DNA of 64,000 bases from Salinimicrobium sp050750585 (lineage in GTDB: Bacteria > Bacteroidota > Bacteroidia > Flavobacteriales > Flavobacteriaceae): assembly GCF_050750585.1 (NCBI RefSeq), contig NZ_JBOJLM010000004.1, positions 124,001 to 188,000 on the forward strand. Direction: 5' to 3'. Of this stretch, positions 53,330 to 61,791 are shown piece after piece. How positions within the stretch are numbered: the first letter of the stretch is position 1; every line of letters starts with the position of its first letter. The notes below the pieces were generated by a model, which was given only the letters and a program-made list of their open reading frames with translations, had not been told where the DNA came from and made no database searches. The translations under genes and the position numbers were made by a program.

Positions 53330-53741
53330 TTTTTATTCTGAAAACACCTTCGAACTGAAGGGGATTTCAGACCACGAGAATTGGATCAAAAGAGTGATTG
53401 CATCAGAAGGGAAAAAGACTGGAGAGATCAGTTTTATTTTCTGTGATGATGACTACCTGCTCGACATAAACCAGCAGTATCTCGATCATGATACTTTCAC
53501 CGACATTATTAGTTTTGACACTTCTGTTGGGAACATTCTCAATGGTGATATTTTTATAAGCACTCAAAGGGTAGAGGAGAATGCAGCAGAATATAATGTT
53601 GCTTTCAGCGAGGAGCTTCAAAGAGTAATTATTCACGGTATACTGCACCTGTGCGGATACAAGGATAAATCTCAGGATGAAGCGCAGTTAATGCGACGAA
53701 AAGAAGAGGAAAAAATGCAAATGTTCCACGTGGAACAATAG
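53310..53741 (+). CDS. ybeY: Endoribonuclease YbeY (rRNA maturation factor)
   Basis: The 143-residue metal-dependent RNase acts in 16S rRNA maturation and quality control. The motif HGILHLCGYKD (about 110-120) has the first two zinc His residues, but the usual third His (GYDH in E. coli) is replaced by Asp or Lys, as I recall for Bacteroidota. I start at the TTG at 53310, which overlaps the DUF4175 gene. The last codons (FHVEQ) are encoded by a TGTTCCACGTGGAACA palindrome. It is 10 nt from mnmG. Confidence 0.93.
   Translation: MNDEIINFYSENTFELKGISDHENWIKRVIASEGKKTGEISFIFCDDDYLLDINQQYLDHDTFTDIISFDTSVGNILNGDIFISTQRVEENAAEYNVAFSEELQRVIIHGILHLCGYKDKSQDEAQLMRRKEEEKMQMFHVEQ
53722..53737. other. 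parS-like centromere site (perfect palindrome)
   Basis: TGTTCCACGTGGAACA is a perfect 16-bp palindrome. It differs from the B. subtilis parS consensus TGTTTCACGTGAAACA only at two symmetric positions. It lies within the last codons of ybeY. A near copy lies at 55631-55646 on the other side of mnmG. Confidence 0.65.
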
Positions 53742-53751
53742 AGAAGAATTT

Positions 53752-55623
53752 ATGTTTCAGGAAAGATATGATGTTATTGTTGTAGGAGCCGGTCATGCCG
53801 GAAGTGAGGCCGCAGCGGCCGCAGCCAATATGGATTGCAGCACACTTTTAGTGACCATGAACCTGCAAAACATCGCACAAATGAGTTGTAATCCTGCAAT
53901 GGGTGGGATTGCAAAAGGTCAAATAGTTCGGGAAATTGATGCACTTGGTGGCTATAGCGGATTGGTGAGTGATACCAGTGCCATTCAGTTTAAGATGCTC
54001 AATAAATCTAAAGGACCTGCTATGTGGAGTCCGCGGGTGCAAAGCGACCGGATGATGTTTGCCGAACATTGGCGACTTAGGCTGGAAGCAACAGCTAATC
54101 TCGATTTCTATCAGGAAATGGTTTCTGGGCTTATCATTGAAGGTGATAAAGTAGTGGGTGTAAAAACCTCTTTAGGAATAGTGATTAAAGCGAAGAGTGT
54201 TATTCTTACAAACGGTACTTTTTTAAACGGTCTTATTCATATTGGTGAAAAACAATTTGGAGGAGGAAGAGCAGGGGAAAGAGCTGCTACCGGAATTACC
54301 GAAGAATTGGTTCAGCTGGGTTTTGAGGCCGGAAGAATGAAAACCGGAACACCTCCACGTGTTGATGGAAGATCTTTAGATTATTCAAAAATGACTGAGC
54401 AGCCTGGCGATGATGTACCTGCTAAATTCTCTTACCTTGACGAAACAAAACCTCTCACAAAACAGAGATCCTGTTACATGTCTTACACCTCTCCCGAGGT
54501 GCATAATCTTTTAAAGGAAGGCTTTGATCGTTCCCCAATGTTTAACGGTCGAATTAAAAGCATTGGTCCGCGATACTGTCCTTCAATTGAAGATAAGATC
54601 AATCGTTTTGCTGATAAAGACAGGCATCAGCTTTTTATAGAACCTGAAGGTTGGAATACGGTAGAAATGTATATCAACGGATTTTCTACTTCGCTACCCG
54701 AAGATGTGCAGTTTAAAGCTTTGCGTTCGGTCGCCGGATTTGAAAATGTGAAATTCTTTAGACCGGGTTATGCTATCGAATACGATTATTTCCCGCCCAC
54801 GCAGTTAAAACATACCCTGGAAACCAAACTGGTTAGCGGACTTTATTTCGCCGGACAAATCAATGGAACTACAGGTTATGAAGAAGCCGGATCTCAGGGC
54901 TTGATGGCAGGTATTAATGCGGCTTTAAAAGTGCAGGAAAAAGAAGAGTTTATCCTGCAACGCAGCGAAGCTTATATTGGAGTTCTTATTGATGATCTTA
55001 TCACAAAAGGAACAGAAGAGCCCTATAGAATGTTTACTTCAAGAGCCGAATATCGTACGCTGTTGAGACAGGATAATGCAGATTTCAGGCTTACAGAAAA
55101 GTCGTTTGATATTGGTCTTGCTTCTGAAAAAAGATTGCGGAAGATGGAGGAGAAGAAATCCAAATCTTATGCTTTTGTTGAATTTCTGAAGGAAACCAGT
55201 GTTGCTCCTGAAGAAGCAAATGTGGTGCTTGAGAATAATAATTCGGCTCCCATGAAGCAAAGCGATAAGATCTTTAAAGTTTTCTCCAGGCCGAATATTG
55301 ACATGCAGAATATCCGAACTTTTAGTGGAGTAGAGGAGTATATTCAGGAAAATGACCTGAATGAGGAAGTACTTGAGCAAACCGAAATTCAGGTGAAATA
55401 TTCGGGGTATATTGAGAAGGAGAAGAACAATGCAGATAAACTTCACAGGCTCGAAGGGATTAAAATTCCTAATGACTTTGATTACTCCAGGATCAAATCT
55501 ATGTCTTATGAAGCACGTGAAAAGCTGAAGAAGGTGAAGCCAACATCGGTGTCACAGGCTTCAAGAATTAGTGGGGTGAGCCCGAATGATATTTCTGTTT
55601 TACTGGTATACATGGGTCGATAA
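53752..55623 (+). CDS. mnmG: tRNA uridine-5-carboxymethylaminomethyl modification enzyme MnmG (GidA)
   Basis: The 623-residue FAD-dependent enzyme acts with MnmE to modify U34 of some tRNAs. The FAD motif VGAGHAGSEAAAAAA (about 12-26), the MSCNPAMGGIAKGQ and the PRYCPSIEDKI motifs are conserved, as is the C-terminal helical domain (KPTSVSQASRISGVSPNDI). Length is normal. gidA is often near oriC, in line with the flanking parS-like sites. It follows ybeY by 10 nt. Confidence 0.97.
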   Translation: MFQERYDVIVVGAGHAGSEAAAAAANMDCSTLLVTMNLQNIAQMSCNPAMGGIAKGQIVREIDALGGYSGLVSDTSAIQFKMLNKSKGPAMWSPRVQSDRMMFAEHWRLRLEATANLDFYQEMVSGLIIEGDKVVGVKTSLGIVIKAKSVILTNGTFLNGLIHIGEKQFGGGRAGERAATGITEELVQLGFEAGRMKTGTPPRVDGRSLDYSKMTEQPGDDVPAKFSYLDETKPLTKQRSCYMSYTSPEVHNLLKEGFDRSPMFNGRIKSIGPRYCPSIEDKINRFADKDRHQLFIEPEGWNTVEMYINGFSTSLPEDVQFKALRSVAGFENVKFFRPGYAIEYDYFPPTQLKHTLETKLVSGLYFAGQINGTTGYEEAGSQGLMAGINAALKVQEKEEFILQRSEAYIGVLIDDLITKGTEEPYRMFTSRAEYRTLLRQDNADFRLTEKSFDIGLASEKRLRKMEEKKSKSYAFVEFLKETSVAPEEANVVLENNNSAPMKQSDKIFKVFSRPNIDMQNIRTFSGVEEYIQENDLNEEVLEQTEIQVKYSGYIEKEKNNADKLHRLEGIKIPNDFDYSRIKSMSYEAREKLKKVKPTSVSQASRISGVSPNDISVLLVYMGR

Positions 55624-55630
55624 AATTAAT

Positions 55631-55646
55631 CGTTCCACGTGGAACA
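55631..55646. other. parS-like site, second copy
   Basis: CGTTCCACGTGGAACA matches the first copy at 15 of 16 positions (14-bp perfect core GTTCCACGTGGAAC). It lies 8 nt after the mnmG stop, 18 nt before the methyltransferase ATG. Confidence 0.65.
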
Positions 55647-55663
55647 TCTTCTAAATTCATTCA

Positions 55664-56521
55664 ATGTTACCACTCGAATTTTCTGAACAACCTGTACTTG
55701 TATGTAAAGATCATACTGTAAGCGGAGAATTTTTTGAGTTGAGGAAGGCAAAAGGCCTGGATCTTTTGGCCACCTTTCCACAGCCAAATTTAGAGCGTTT
55801 GCCCGATTATTATAAAAGCGAATCTTACATCTCCCATACCGATTCAAAAAAGGGATTTTTTGATAAGATTTACCAGCGGGTAAAAAACCTGATGCTCTCC
55901 AGGAAATTAAACTGGATAGCACAGGAGAAAACGGGCACGGTAAAAATTCTTGATGTTGGTGCGGGGACGGGAGATTTTCTTTTGGCTGCAAAAAAAAGGG
56001 GATGGAAAGTTTTTGGAGCAGAACCAAATTCTGGAGCACGGGCTCTGGCTTCAAAAAAAGGAGTGGAGCTGGAAGAAAAAACCCGCGAATTTTCTTCAGG
56101 TAGTTTTGATGTAATTACCCTGTGGCATGTCCTGGAGCATGTGCCTAATCTTGAAGAGCAGATTGAGGAGTTATATCGATTATTAAAACCCGACGGACTT
56201 CTTGTAATCGCAGTACCGAATTTTAAAAGTGACGATGCGCAGAAATATAAAGAGCACTGGGCGGCTTATGATGTGCCAAGGCATCTTTACCATTTCTCAC
56301 CTTCAGCAATAGAGAAGATTTTTAATTCATCAGGTTTTTTACTTACCTCTCAAAAAGGGCTTTTTTTCGATTCGTTTTATGTAAGCCTACTTTCAGAAAA
56401 ATATGCTTCAGGTGCTTCAAATATGCTAAAAGCGGTTTGGAAGGGCGCAATTTCAAATTTTAAAGCTAAATCTTCTGGAAACTATTCTTCAGTGGCCTAC
56501 TTCTTCAGAAAAAACAACTAA
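55664..56521 (+). CDS. Class I SAM-dependent methyltransferase
   Basis: The 285-residue protein has an N-terminal extension (about 1-85) and a Rossmann methyltransferase domain starting at ILDVGAGTGDFLLAA (motif I, about 91-105). Later motifs include DVITLWHVLEHVPN and LKPDGLLVIAVPN. A helical C-terminal part with NxxSVAYFFRK follows. The substrate is unknown; similar Bacteroidota proteins may act on quinone, lipid or sugar acceptors. It starts just after the second parS-like site. Confidence 0.88.
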   Translation: MLPLEFSEQPVLVCKDHTVSGEFFELRKAKGLDLLATFPQPNLERLPDYYKSESYISHTDSKKGFFDKIYQRVKNLMLSRKLNWIAQEKTGTVKILDVGAGTGDFLLAAKKRGWKVFGAEPNSGARALASKKGVELEEKTREFSSGSFDVITLWHVLEHVPNLEEQIEELYRLLKPDGLLVIAVPNFKSDDAQKYKEHWAAYDVPRHLYHFSPSAIEKIFNSSGFLLTSQKGLFFDSFYVSLLSEKYASGASNMLKAVWKGAISNFKAKSSGNYSSVAYFFRKNN

Positions 56522-56717
56522 AATGCATTTTAAAGCGATTTAAGCGACTTTTTTAGTAGAGGAGGTGTTGCGATTGTATTTTTAAAGATGAAGCTTATTT
56601 TCGCCTCTTTAAAAAGCCTTTTTTAATAGTTTTTTTAAATTTTAACTTCAGATATTATTAAATTTCCTTATCGCATCAGAATTTTGGCTTTTTCAGTAAG
56701 GAATGGAAATGCTTTCT

Positions 56718-56725
56718 TACTTTTG
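56718..56725 (+). promoter_or_regulatory. Promoter -7 box for the OmpH-like gene
   Basis: TACTTTTG matches TAnnTTTG and lies 24 nt upstream of the ATG at 56750. The rest of the 228-nt gap (56522-56717) holds no gene. Confidence 0.5.
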
Positions 56726-56749
56726 CTGCGAAACTAAACAATCTTAAAA

Positions 56750-57286
56750 ATGAAAAAATTATTTTTGGTCCTTTCAATGGGGGCTATATTTACCAGCTGT
56801 AATAACCAGAAAACTGCTTATGTTGATACTACTGTTCTAATTCAGGAGTATTCAGAAATGAAAGAGGTGGAAGCCGATTTTAGCCAGAGGTCTGAAAGTT
56901 TAAAAAGAGAACTTGATTCGGCTGCACAAGGATTTCAGCAGGAAGTTATGGCGTTTAGAGATAACGCAGCAACCATGTCTGAAGCCGAAAGACAGGCTGC
57001 GCAGGATGAGTTGATGAGAAAGCAGCAAATGCTTCAGCAGCAACAGCAAATGAGAAGTGGGCAGCTAAGACAGGAAGGAGATCAGGTTATTGATTCACTT
57101 ATTACCAAGGTGAAAGATTTTGTAAAGGTATATGGTGAAGAAAATGATTATACTTACATCTTTGGATCAAACGAATCGGCTAATATTATGTATGCCGAGG
57201 AAGGGCTTGATATCACTCAGGAGATCCTTAAAGAACTTAACGAAAACAGGGGAGTAACAGAGCAAGATGCTGTAGTTACCCAATAA
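56750..57286 (+). CDS. OmpH/Skp-like periplasmic chaperone lipoprotein
   Basis: The 178-residue protein has a lipobox Cys17 (FTSC) and a Skp-like long alpha-hairpin rich in Gln/Glu (about 38-115, with QQMLQQQQQM), then a beta-rich region with TYIFGSNESANIMYAE at the end. Skp/OmpH proteins hold unfolded outer membrane proteins. It is a single-gene unit with its own promoter and a hairpin terminator whose loop resembles parS. Confidence 0.88.
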   Translation: MKKLFLVLSMGAIFTSCNNQKTAYVDTTVLIQEYSEMKEVEADFSQRSESLKRELDSAAQGFQQEVMAFRDNAATMSEAERQAAQDELMRKQQMLQQQQQMRSGQLRQEGDQVIDSLITKVKDFVKVYGEENDYTYIFGSNESANIMYAEEGLDITQEILKELNENRGVTEQDAVVTQ

Positions 57287-57302
57287 ACCTCTTGTTGTAA
57301 TA

Positions 57303-57333
57303 TTTAAAAAGGGTTCCACGTGGAGCCCTTTTT
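57303..57333 (+). terminator. Terminator after the OmpH-like gene, with parS-like core
   Basis: AAAAAGGG...CCCTTTTTT arms enclose TTCCACGTGGA, forming a hairpin with one G-T pair and an ACGT loop, followed by T residues. The centre (57312-57327) matches the parS-like 16-mer at 13 of 16 positions. It may also stop the convergent DoxX-like transcript. Confidence 0.8.
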
Positions 57334-57732
57334 TTATGCAGTAATGAGAAAAATTCCGAAGATTATGACCATAAAGTATCCCACAATTGTAAAGGCGCCT
57401 GCATAATCGTTTGCCACCCGTTGGCCGAATAAGAGCATTAATAGCGTGATTGCGGCAAGACTGAAGGCCCATAAGGCAAGACTGGGGTCGTTATTTGCAT
57501 ACAAAGTAAAGATTCCTGCTAAGGCTGCGAAGCCTACGATAATTTCCAGGACCAGGATGATGCCCAGTAGCAGGGAAACCATACCTCCCATAAATGTACC
57601 TTTAAAGTGCCCGGTAAGCCATTCATAATTGCCACTCCAGTTGAACAATTTATCAAGACCCGATTGTAAAAAGGTGATGATGGTAAAGATAAGTATCAAA
57701 TATACCGGGATGTTCGGGATGAAATTGTCCAT
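57334..57732 (-). CDS. DoxX-like small membrane protein
   Basis: The 132-residue inner-membrane protein has four predicted transmembrane helices. It starts with YLILIFTIITFLQSGLDKLFNW, a DoxX-type first helix, and has a GxVxLLLGIILVLEI second helix. The DoxX family is linked to redox or thiosulfate metabolism in some species, but function here is unknown. It is 6 nt downstream of the DNA polymerase III delta' gene on the same strand. Confidence 0.8.
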   Translation of the reverse strand: MDNFIPNIPVYLILIFTIITFLQSGLDKLFNWSGNYEWLTGHFKGTFMGGMVSLLLGIILVLEIIVGFAALAGIFTLYANNDPSLALWAFSLAAITLLMLLFGQRVANDYAGAFTIVGYFMVIIFGIFLITA

Positions 57733-57738
57733 AATAAA

Positions 57739-58887
57739 CTAGTTTTTATGAATGAGTCGGGTGAGTTTTATAGAAAGGTCGGTGAGGATGATCTTGGCAT
57801 TTCCGTTTCTTTCTATGTGGTACATGGCATCCTCGAGTTCTTTTGAGATCCCTGTAATGTTGTTTCCGGTGATGAAAGGAGCAAATTTCTCTAATTTGAA
57901 TCCGCTGGTTTGCGGTTCCATAAAAACGAGATCTTTTGCTTTATAATTGTACATGAGCGCCTGCCTGAAGAAATCCATACAAAAGATAAGGAATTTCTTT
58001 TGCACTTCCCTTCCTGTTCCTGCTATCATTTCGCTCCAGGCGAGTAGATCGGCGAGGGCAGTTTTGTCTCCCTTGGCTTTAAAAGCAGTTCTCACCCACG
58101 ATATGAACCACTCTTCAAACTGTTCGTCACCCGAATGCTGTTTGAGTATGTGAAGGGCGTTATTGTAATTTCCATTAGCCCTGTGAGAAATAGTCAATGC
58201 TTTAGCACGATCACACTGTTCCCTTTGTACAAGACCTTCGGCAATAACTGCTTCATTAAGAGGTGGAAAATGCAAAATTTGACATCGGGACCTAATAGTT
58301 TGGATGATGCTCTCTTCTTCTTCAGTAATAAGCAGAAAAAGAGTTTTTTGAGGCGGTTCTTCTATAAGCTTCAGCAGTTTGTTGGCACAACTGTCATTCA
58401 TCTTCTCGGCCATCCATATGATCATGACCTTATAGCCACCTTCATATGATTTAAGCGAGAGTGATTTTACGATATCCTGCGCCTCATCTACGCCTATTTT
58501 TCCCTGTTTATTCTCAATTCCCAGCTTCTGGTACCAGTCAAAAAGGTTTCCGAAGGGTTCCTGTTGTACAAATTGCCGCCATTCTTCTGTAAAATGAGAA
58601 GAAACAGCATTTTTCTTTACCTTGTCATTGTTGGCTACGGGGTAGGCAAAATGGAGATCGGGATGTGCCAGCCTGTTCATTTTCAGGTTACAGGATTCAT
58701 TTCCGGTATTATTCTCGGCACCGGTGTTTTGGCACAATATGTATTGTGCATAGGCAATGGCCATGGGGAGAGTTCCACTCCCCGAAGCACCTACAAATAA
58801 CTGGGCATGAGGAATCCGGTTGTTATCTACCGTTGTGGTGAGGTGATTCTTTATGTGTGGAAGGCCTAAAACTTCAGAAAATAGCAT
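57739..58887 (-). CDS. holB: DNA polymerase III delta' subunit (clamp loader)
   Basis: The 382-residue AAA+ clamp-loader subunit has a Walker A-like loop GASGSGTLPMA (about 33-43) that lacks the nucleotide-binding Lys-Thr, as expected for delta'. It has a Cys-containing insert (LCQNTGAENN...SCNLK, about 50-70) and a sensor region IRSRCQILHFPPL (SRC motif). It helps load the sliding clamp at the replication fork. I chose the ATG at 58887; the longer TTG start at 58893 lies in the promoter box. Confidence 0.92.
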   Translation of the reverse strand: MLFSEVLGLPHIKNHLTTTVDNNRIPHAQLFVGASGSGTLPMAIAYAQYILCQNTGAENNTGNESCNLKMNRLAHPDLHFAYPVANNDKVKKNAVSSHFTEEWRQFVQQEPFGNLFDWYQKLGIENKQGKIGVDEAQDIVKSLSLKSYEGGYKVMIIWMAEKMNDSCANKLLKLIEEPPQKTLFLLITEEEESIIQTIRSRCQILHFPPLNEAVIAEGLVQREQCDRAKALTISHRANGNYNNALHILKQHSGDEQFEEWFISWVRTAFKAKGDKTALADLLAWSEMIAGTGREVQKKFLIFCMDFFRQALMYNYKAKDLVFMEPQTSGFKLEKFAPFITGNNITGISKELEDAMYHIERNGNAKIILTDLSIKLTRLIHKN

Positions 58888-58890
58888 AAG

Positions 58891-58898
58891 CAAAGATA
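58891..58898 (-). promoter_or_regulatory. Promoter -7 box directly before holB
   Basis: On the minus strand TATCTTTG matches TAnnTTTG and ends 3 nt before the ATG at 58887. With the usual 4-5 nt from box to start site, transcription would begin at or within the start codon, giving a leaderless mRNA. Confidence 0.5.
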
Positions 58899-58957
58899 TA
58901 ATTTCTTCACACTTTTATATCTTAGAGAATTATTTAATTTAAGCTAAAATCAGCTGT

Positions 58958-60142
58958 ATGAAAACCATTAATGATTATAATTTTAAGGATAAAAAAGCCC
59001 TGATAAGGGTCGATTTCAACGTTCCACTTAACGAGCAACAGGAAGTTGGTGACACCAGTCGTATTGAAGGTGCAAAACCAACCGTAGATAAAATTTTGAA
59101 AGATGGCGGCAGCGCCATTCTAATGTCTCACCTTGGTCGTCCAAATGGTGTTGATAAAAAGAATTCCCTGCAGCACATTGTGAAGAAAGTTTCAGAAATT
59201 CTTGGTGTAGAGGTGAAGTTTGTAGATGAATGTGTAGGCGAAAAGGCACAGCAGGCTGCAAAAGATCTTAAACCGGGAGAAGTACTGCTACTGGAGAACC
59301 TTAGATTTCATGCTGAAGAAGAAAAGGGAGACGAAGAATTCGCTAAGAAATTATCTACCCTTGGAGACATTTATGTAAATGATGCCTTTGGAACAGCACA
59401 CCGTGCTCACGCTTCTACTACTATCGTGGCTAATTATTTTGAAGATAAATGTGTTGGTGCCCTGCTGGGTAAGGAGATAGACAGTCTTGAAAAGGTATTG
59501 GGTAGTTCAGAAAAGCCTGTAACTGCAGTTTTGGGTGGAGCCAAAGTATCTACCAAGATCACAGTTATTGAAAATATACTCGACAAAATTGACCACCTGA
59601 TTATTGGCGGCGGAATGACTTATACTTTCACCAAAGCAAAGGGTGGTACTATTGGAGATTCTTTGGTTGAGAATGACAAGCTTGAACTGGCGCTGGAGAT
59701 CCTTAGAAAAGCTGAAGAAAAGGGAGTGAAAATCCATTTACCTGTTGATGCGGTAATAGCCGATTCTTTTTCGGAAGAAGCCGATACCAAAATAGTTTCG
59801 GTTGATGAAATTCCTGATGGATGGATGGGACTTGACATAGGCCCTGACACAGTGAAGAAGTACGGAGAGGTTCTTGAGGAGTCTAAAACTATCTTGTGGA
59901 ACGGCCCAATGGGAGTTTTTGAAATGCAGCCATTTGCAAAAGGAACTATTGCTGTGGGTGAGCATATTGCCGCAGCTACCAGGAAAGGAGCTTTCTCACT
60001 TGTAGGTGGAGGTGACTCTGTTGCTGCAGTGAAACAATTTGGTCTTGAAGACCAGGTAAGCTACGTTTCTACCGGTGGTGGAGCCATGCTAGAAATGCTG
60101 GAAGGAAAAAGTTTACCGGGAATTGAAGCGTTAAAAAAATAA
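58958..60142 (+). CDS. pgk: Phosphoglycerate kinase
   Basis: The 394-residue glycolytic enzyme transfers phosphate from 1,3-bisphosphoglycerate to ADP. Hallmarks are RVDFNVPL (about 17-24), SHLGRP (about 58-63), LLLENLRFH (about 108-116) and the nucleotide-binding GGGDSVAAVKQ near the C-terminus. Length is normal. It is followed 55 nt later by a lytic transglycosylase gene, and transcribed divergently from the delta' gene. Confidence 0.98.
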   Translation: MKTINDYNFKDKKALIRVDFNVPLNEQQEVGDTSRIEGAKPTVDKILKDGGSAILMSHLGRPNGVDKKNSLQHIVKKVSEILGVEVKFVDECVGEKAQQAAKDLKPGEVLLLENLRFHAEEEKGDEEFAKKLSTLGDIYVNDAFGTAHRAHASTTIVANYFEDKCVGALLGKEIDSLEKVLGSSEKPVTAVLGGAKVSTKITVIENILDKIDHLIIGGGMTYTFTKAKGGTIGDSLVENDKLELALEILRKAEEKGVKIHLPVDAVIADSFSEEADTKIVSVDEIPDGWMGLDIGPDTVKKYGEVLEESKTILWNGPMGVFEMQPFAKGTIAVGEHIAAATRKGAFSLVGGGDSVAAVKQFGLEDQVSYVSTGGGAMLEMLEGKSLPGIEALKK

Positions 60143-60197
60143 AGAGGTACGATAATTGAAGGAAAAAAGTACTGTTTTTTTGAGAAATGACTTTAGG

Positions 60198-61769
60198 ATG
60201 AAACAAATTTTGCCATTTTTAATGCTACTCATGTCTGTAGCTGCTTTTGCCCAGGACAAAAAAGAAGGGAAAAAGGATGTGGATGGACAGGAGAACAAAG
60301 AAACGGGCGATACCATAAGGCTTCCCGAACAGGACTTCTTCCTTTTACTAGATAGTGATGATGTAGACCTTGCCAATAAGGTACCGGTGCATAAGATCAT
60401 CAAAGACTCTCTTATATTTGCCCTTTTAGACGACCCCGGAGCAGCCACTATAGATTCTCTATGGCAGCAGGAGTTGTTCGAATCCAGTTTATATATGGAT
60501 TTGAAAGATTCTCTTCTAAACCAGGAATACAATGAAGTAGTTTTTGATGATCTTCCCACCGATACTTTAAAGTTAAGGCTGCAAAAGCTAAATGCTAAAA
60601 CCCCTTTTAACGTTGAATACAACCCTTTGCTTGAGAATGTGATAAAATCATACCTCAAGAGAAATAAGAAGGGAATGGAGCGGTTAATGGCTTTAAGCAC
60701 CTATTATTTTCCCCTTTTTGAGCAGAAGCTGGACCTGTACAATATCCCGCTGGAAATTAAATATCTGGCCATTGTTGAATCTGCCCTTAATCCTCGTGCG
60801 AGATCACGCGTGGGTGCAACAGGGCTGTGGCAGTTTATGTTCGCAACAGGAAAAATGCACGGGCTTGATGTGAGCTCCTATGTAGATGAGCGAATGGACC
60901 CAATTATGTCCACCGAAGCTGCTGCTGAATATCTTTCCACACTTTACCGGGTTTTTGAAGACTGGGATCTGGTTCTGGCTTCCTATAATTCAGGGCCGGG
61001 AAATGTATCCAAGGCCATCAGGCGTAGTGGAGGTTCTACCAATTACTGGAATCTTCGGCCTTATCTTCCACGTGAAACAGCAGGGTATGTGCCCGCTTTT
61101 CTGGCCACTATGTATATTTTTGAATATGCCGAAGAACATGGTTTTCAGCCTCCTCACCCAAGAACCACCTATTTTGAGACCGATACTATTCACCCCCGGA
61201 AAATGCTCACTTTTGAGCAGATTTCCCAGGTGACAGGGGTGGAAAAGGAAATGTTGCAGTTCCTCAATCCAAGTTATAAACTTGATGTTATTCCCTTTGT
61301 GGAAGATGAGAAATACAGCCTGCGCCTGCCCAGAAACAGGACCGGACTTTTTGTGAACAATGAGGAAGCAATCTATGGCTATACACAGGCGCTTGAAGAA
61401 AAGAAAGAAGAAGCACTACCACAACTCATTCAACCCGAATCTACAGTGAGATACCGGGTGCGACGGGGTGATTACCTCGGGAAGATTGCCGAGAGATACG
61501 GGGTAGGGGTAAGCCAGATCAAGCAGTGGAACAACTTAAGGAGCAATAACCTTAGAATAGGCCAAAGACTGCTTATTTACCCACGGAAAAATTCGGCTAC
61601 AGCCGAAAATTCCTCTTCCTCCAGAATATATACTGTAAAACACGGGGATTCTCTTTGGAGCATTTCAAAGAAATTTCCTGGGGTTACTGTAAAACAAATA
61701 AAGAGCCTGAATAATATGAACAGCAACCGGTTGAAACCCGGAATGAAATTAAAACTCTCAGACGGGTAG
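60198..61769 (+). CDS. Lytic transglycosylase (MltD-like) with LysM domains
   Basis: The 523-residue secreted enzyme has a signal peptide (1-19, ending AFAQ). A GH23 SLT domain (about 160-300) carries the catalytic Glu in AIVESALNPRARSRVGATGLWQ, and two LysM domains (about 427-470 and 480-523) bind peptidoglycan. It cleaves MurNAc-GlcNAc bonds with anhydro-ring formation. I chose the ATG at 60198 because it gives a clean signal peptide; an upstream TTG at 60156 would precede it with charged residues. It lies between pgk and DUF4837, a frequent Bacteroidota order as I recall. Confidence 0.95.
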   Translation: MKQILPFLMLLMSVAAFAQDKKEGKKDVDGQENKETGDTIRLPEQDFFLLLDSDDVDLANKVPVHKIIKDSLIFALLDDPGAATIDSLWQQELFESSLYMDLKDSLLNQEYNEVVFDDLPTDTLKLRLQKLNAKTPFNVEYNPLLENVIKSYLKRNKKGMERLMALSTYYFPLFEQKLDLYNIPLEIKYLAIVESALNPRARSRVGATGLWQFMFATGKMHGLDVSSYVDERMDPIMSTEAAAEYLSTLYRVFEDWDLVLASYNSGPGNVSKAIRRSGGSTNYWNLRPYLPRETAGYVPAFLATMYIFEYAEEHGFQPPHPRTTYFETDTIHPRKMLTFEQISQVTGVEKEMLQFLNPSYKLDVIPFVEDEKYSLRLPRNRTGLFVNNEEAIYGYTQALEEKKEEALPQLIQPESTVRYRVRRGDYLGKIAERYGVGVSQIKQWNNLRSNNLRIGQRLLIYPRKNSATAENSSSSRIYTVKHGDSLWSISKKFPGVTVKQIKSLNNMNSNRLKPGMKLKLSDG

Positions 61770-61791
61770 TAGTCCCGCTTAAATTCGATCT

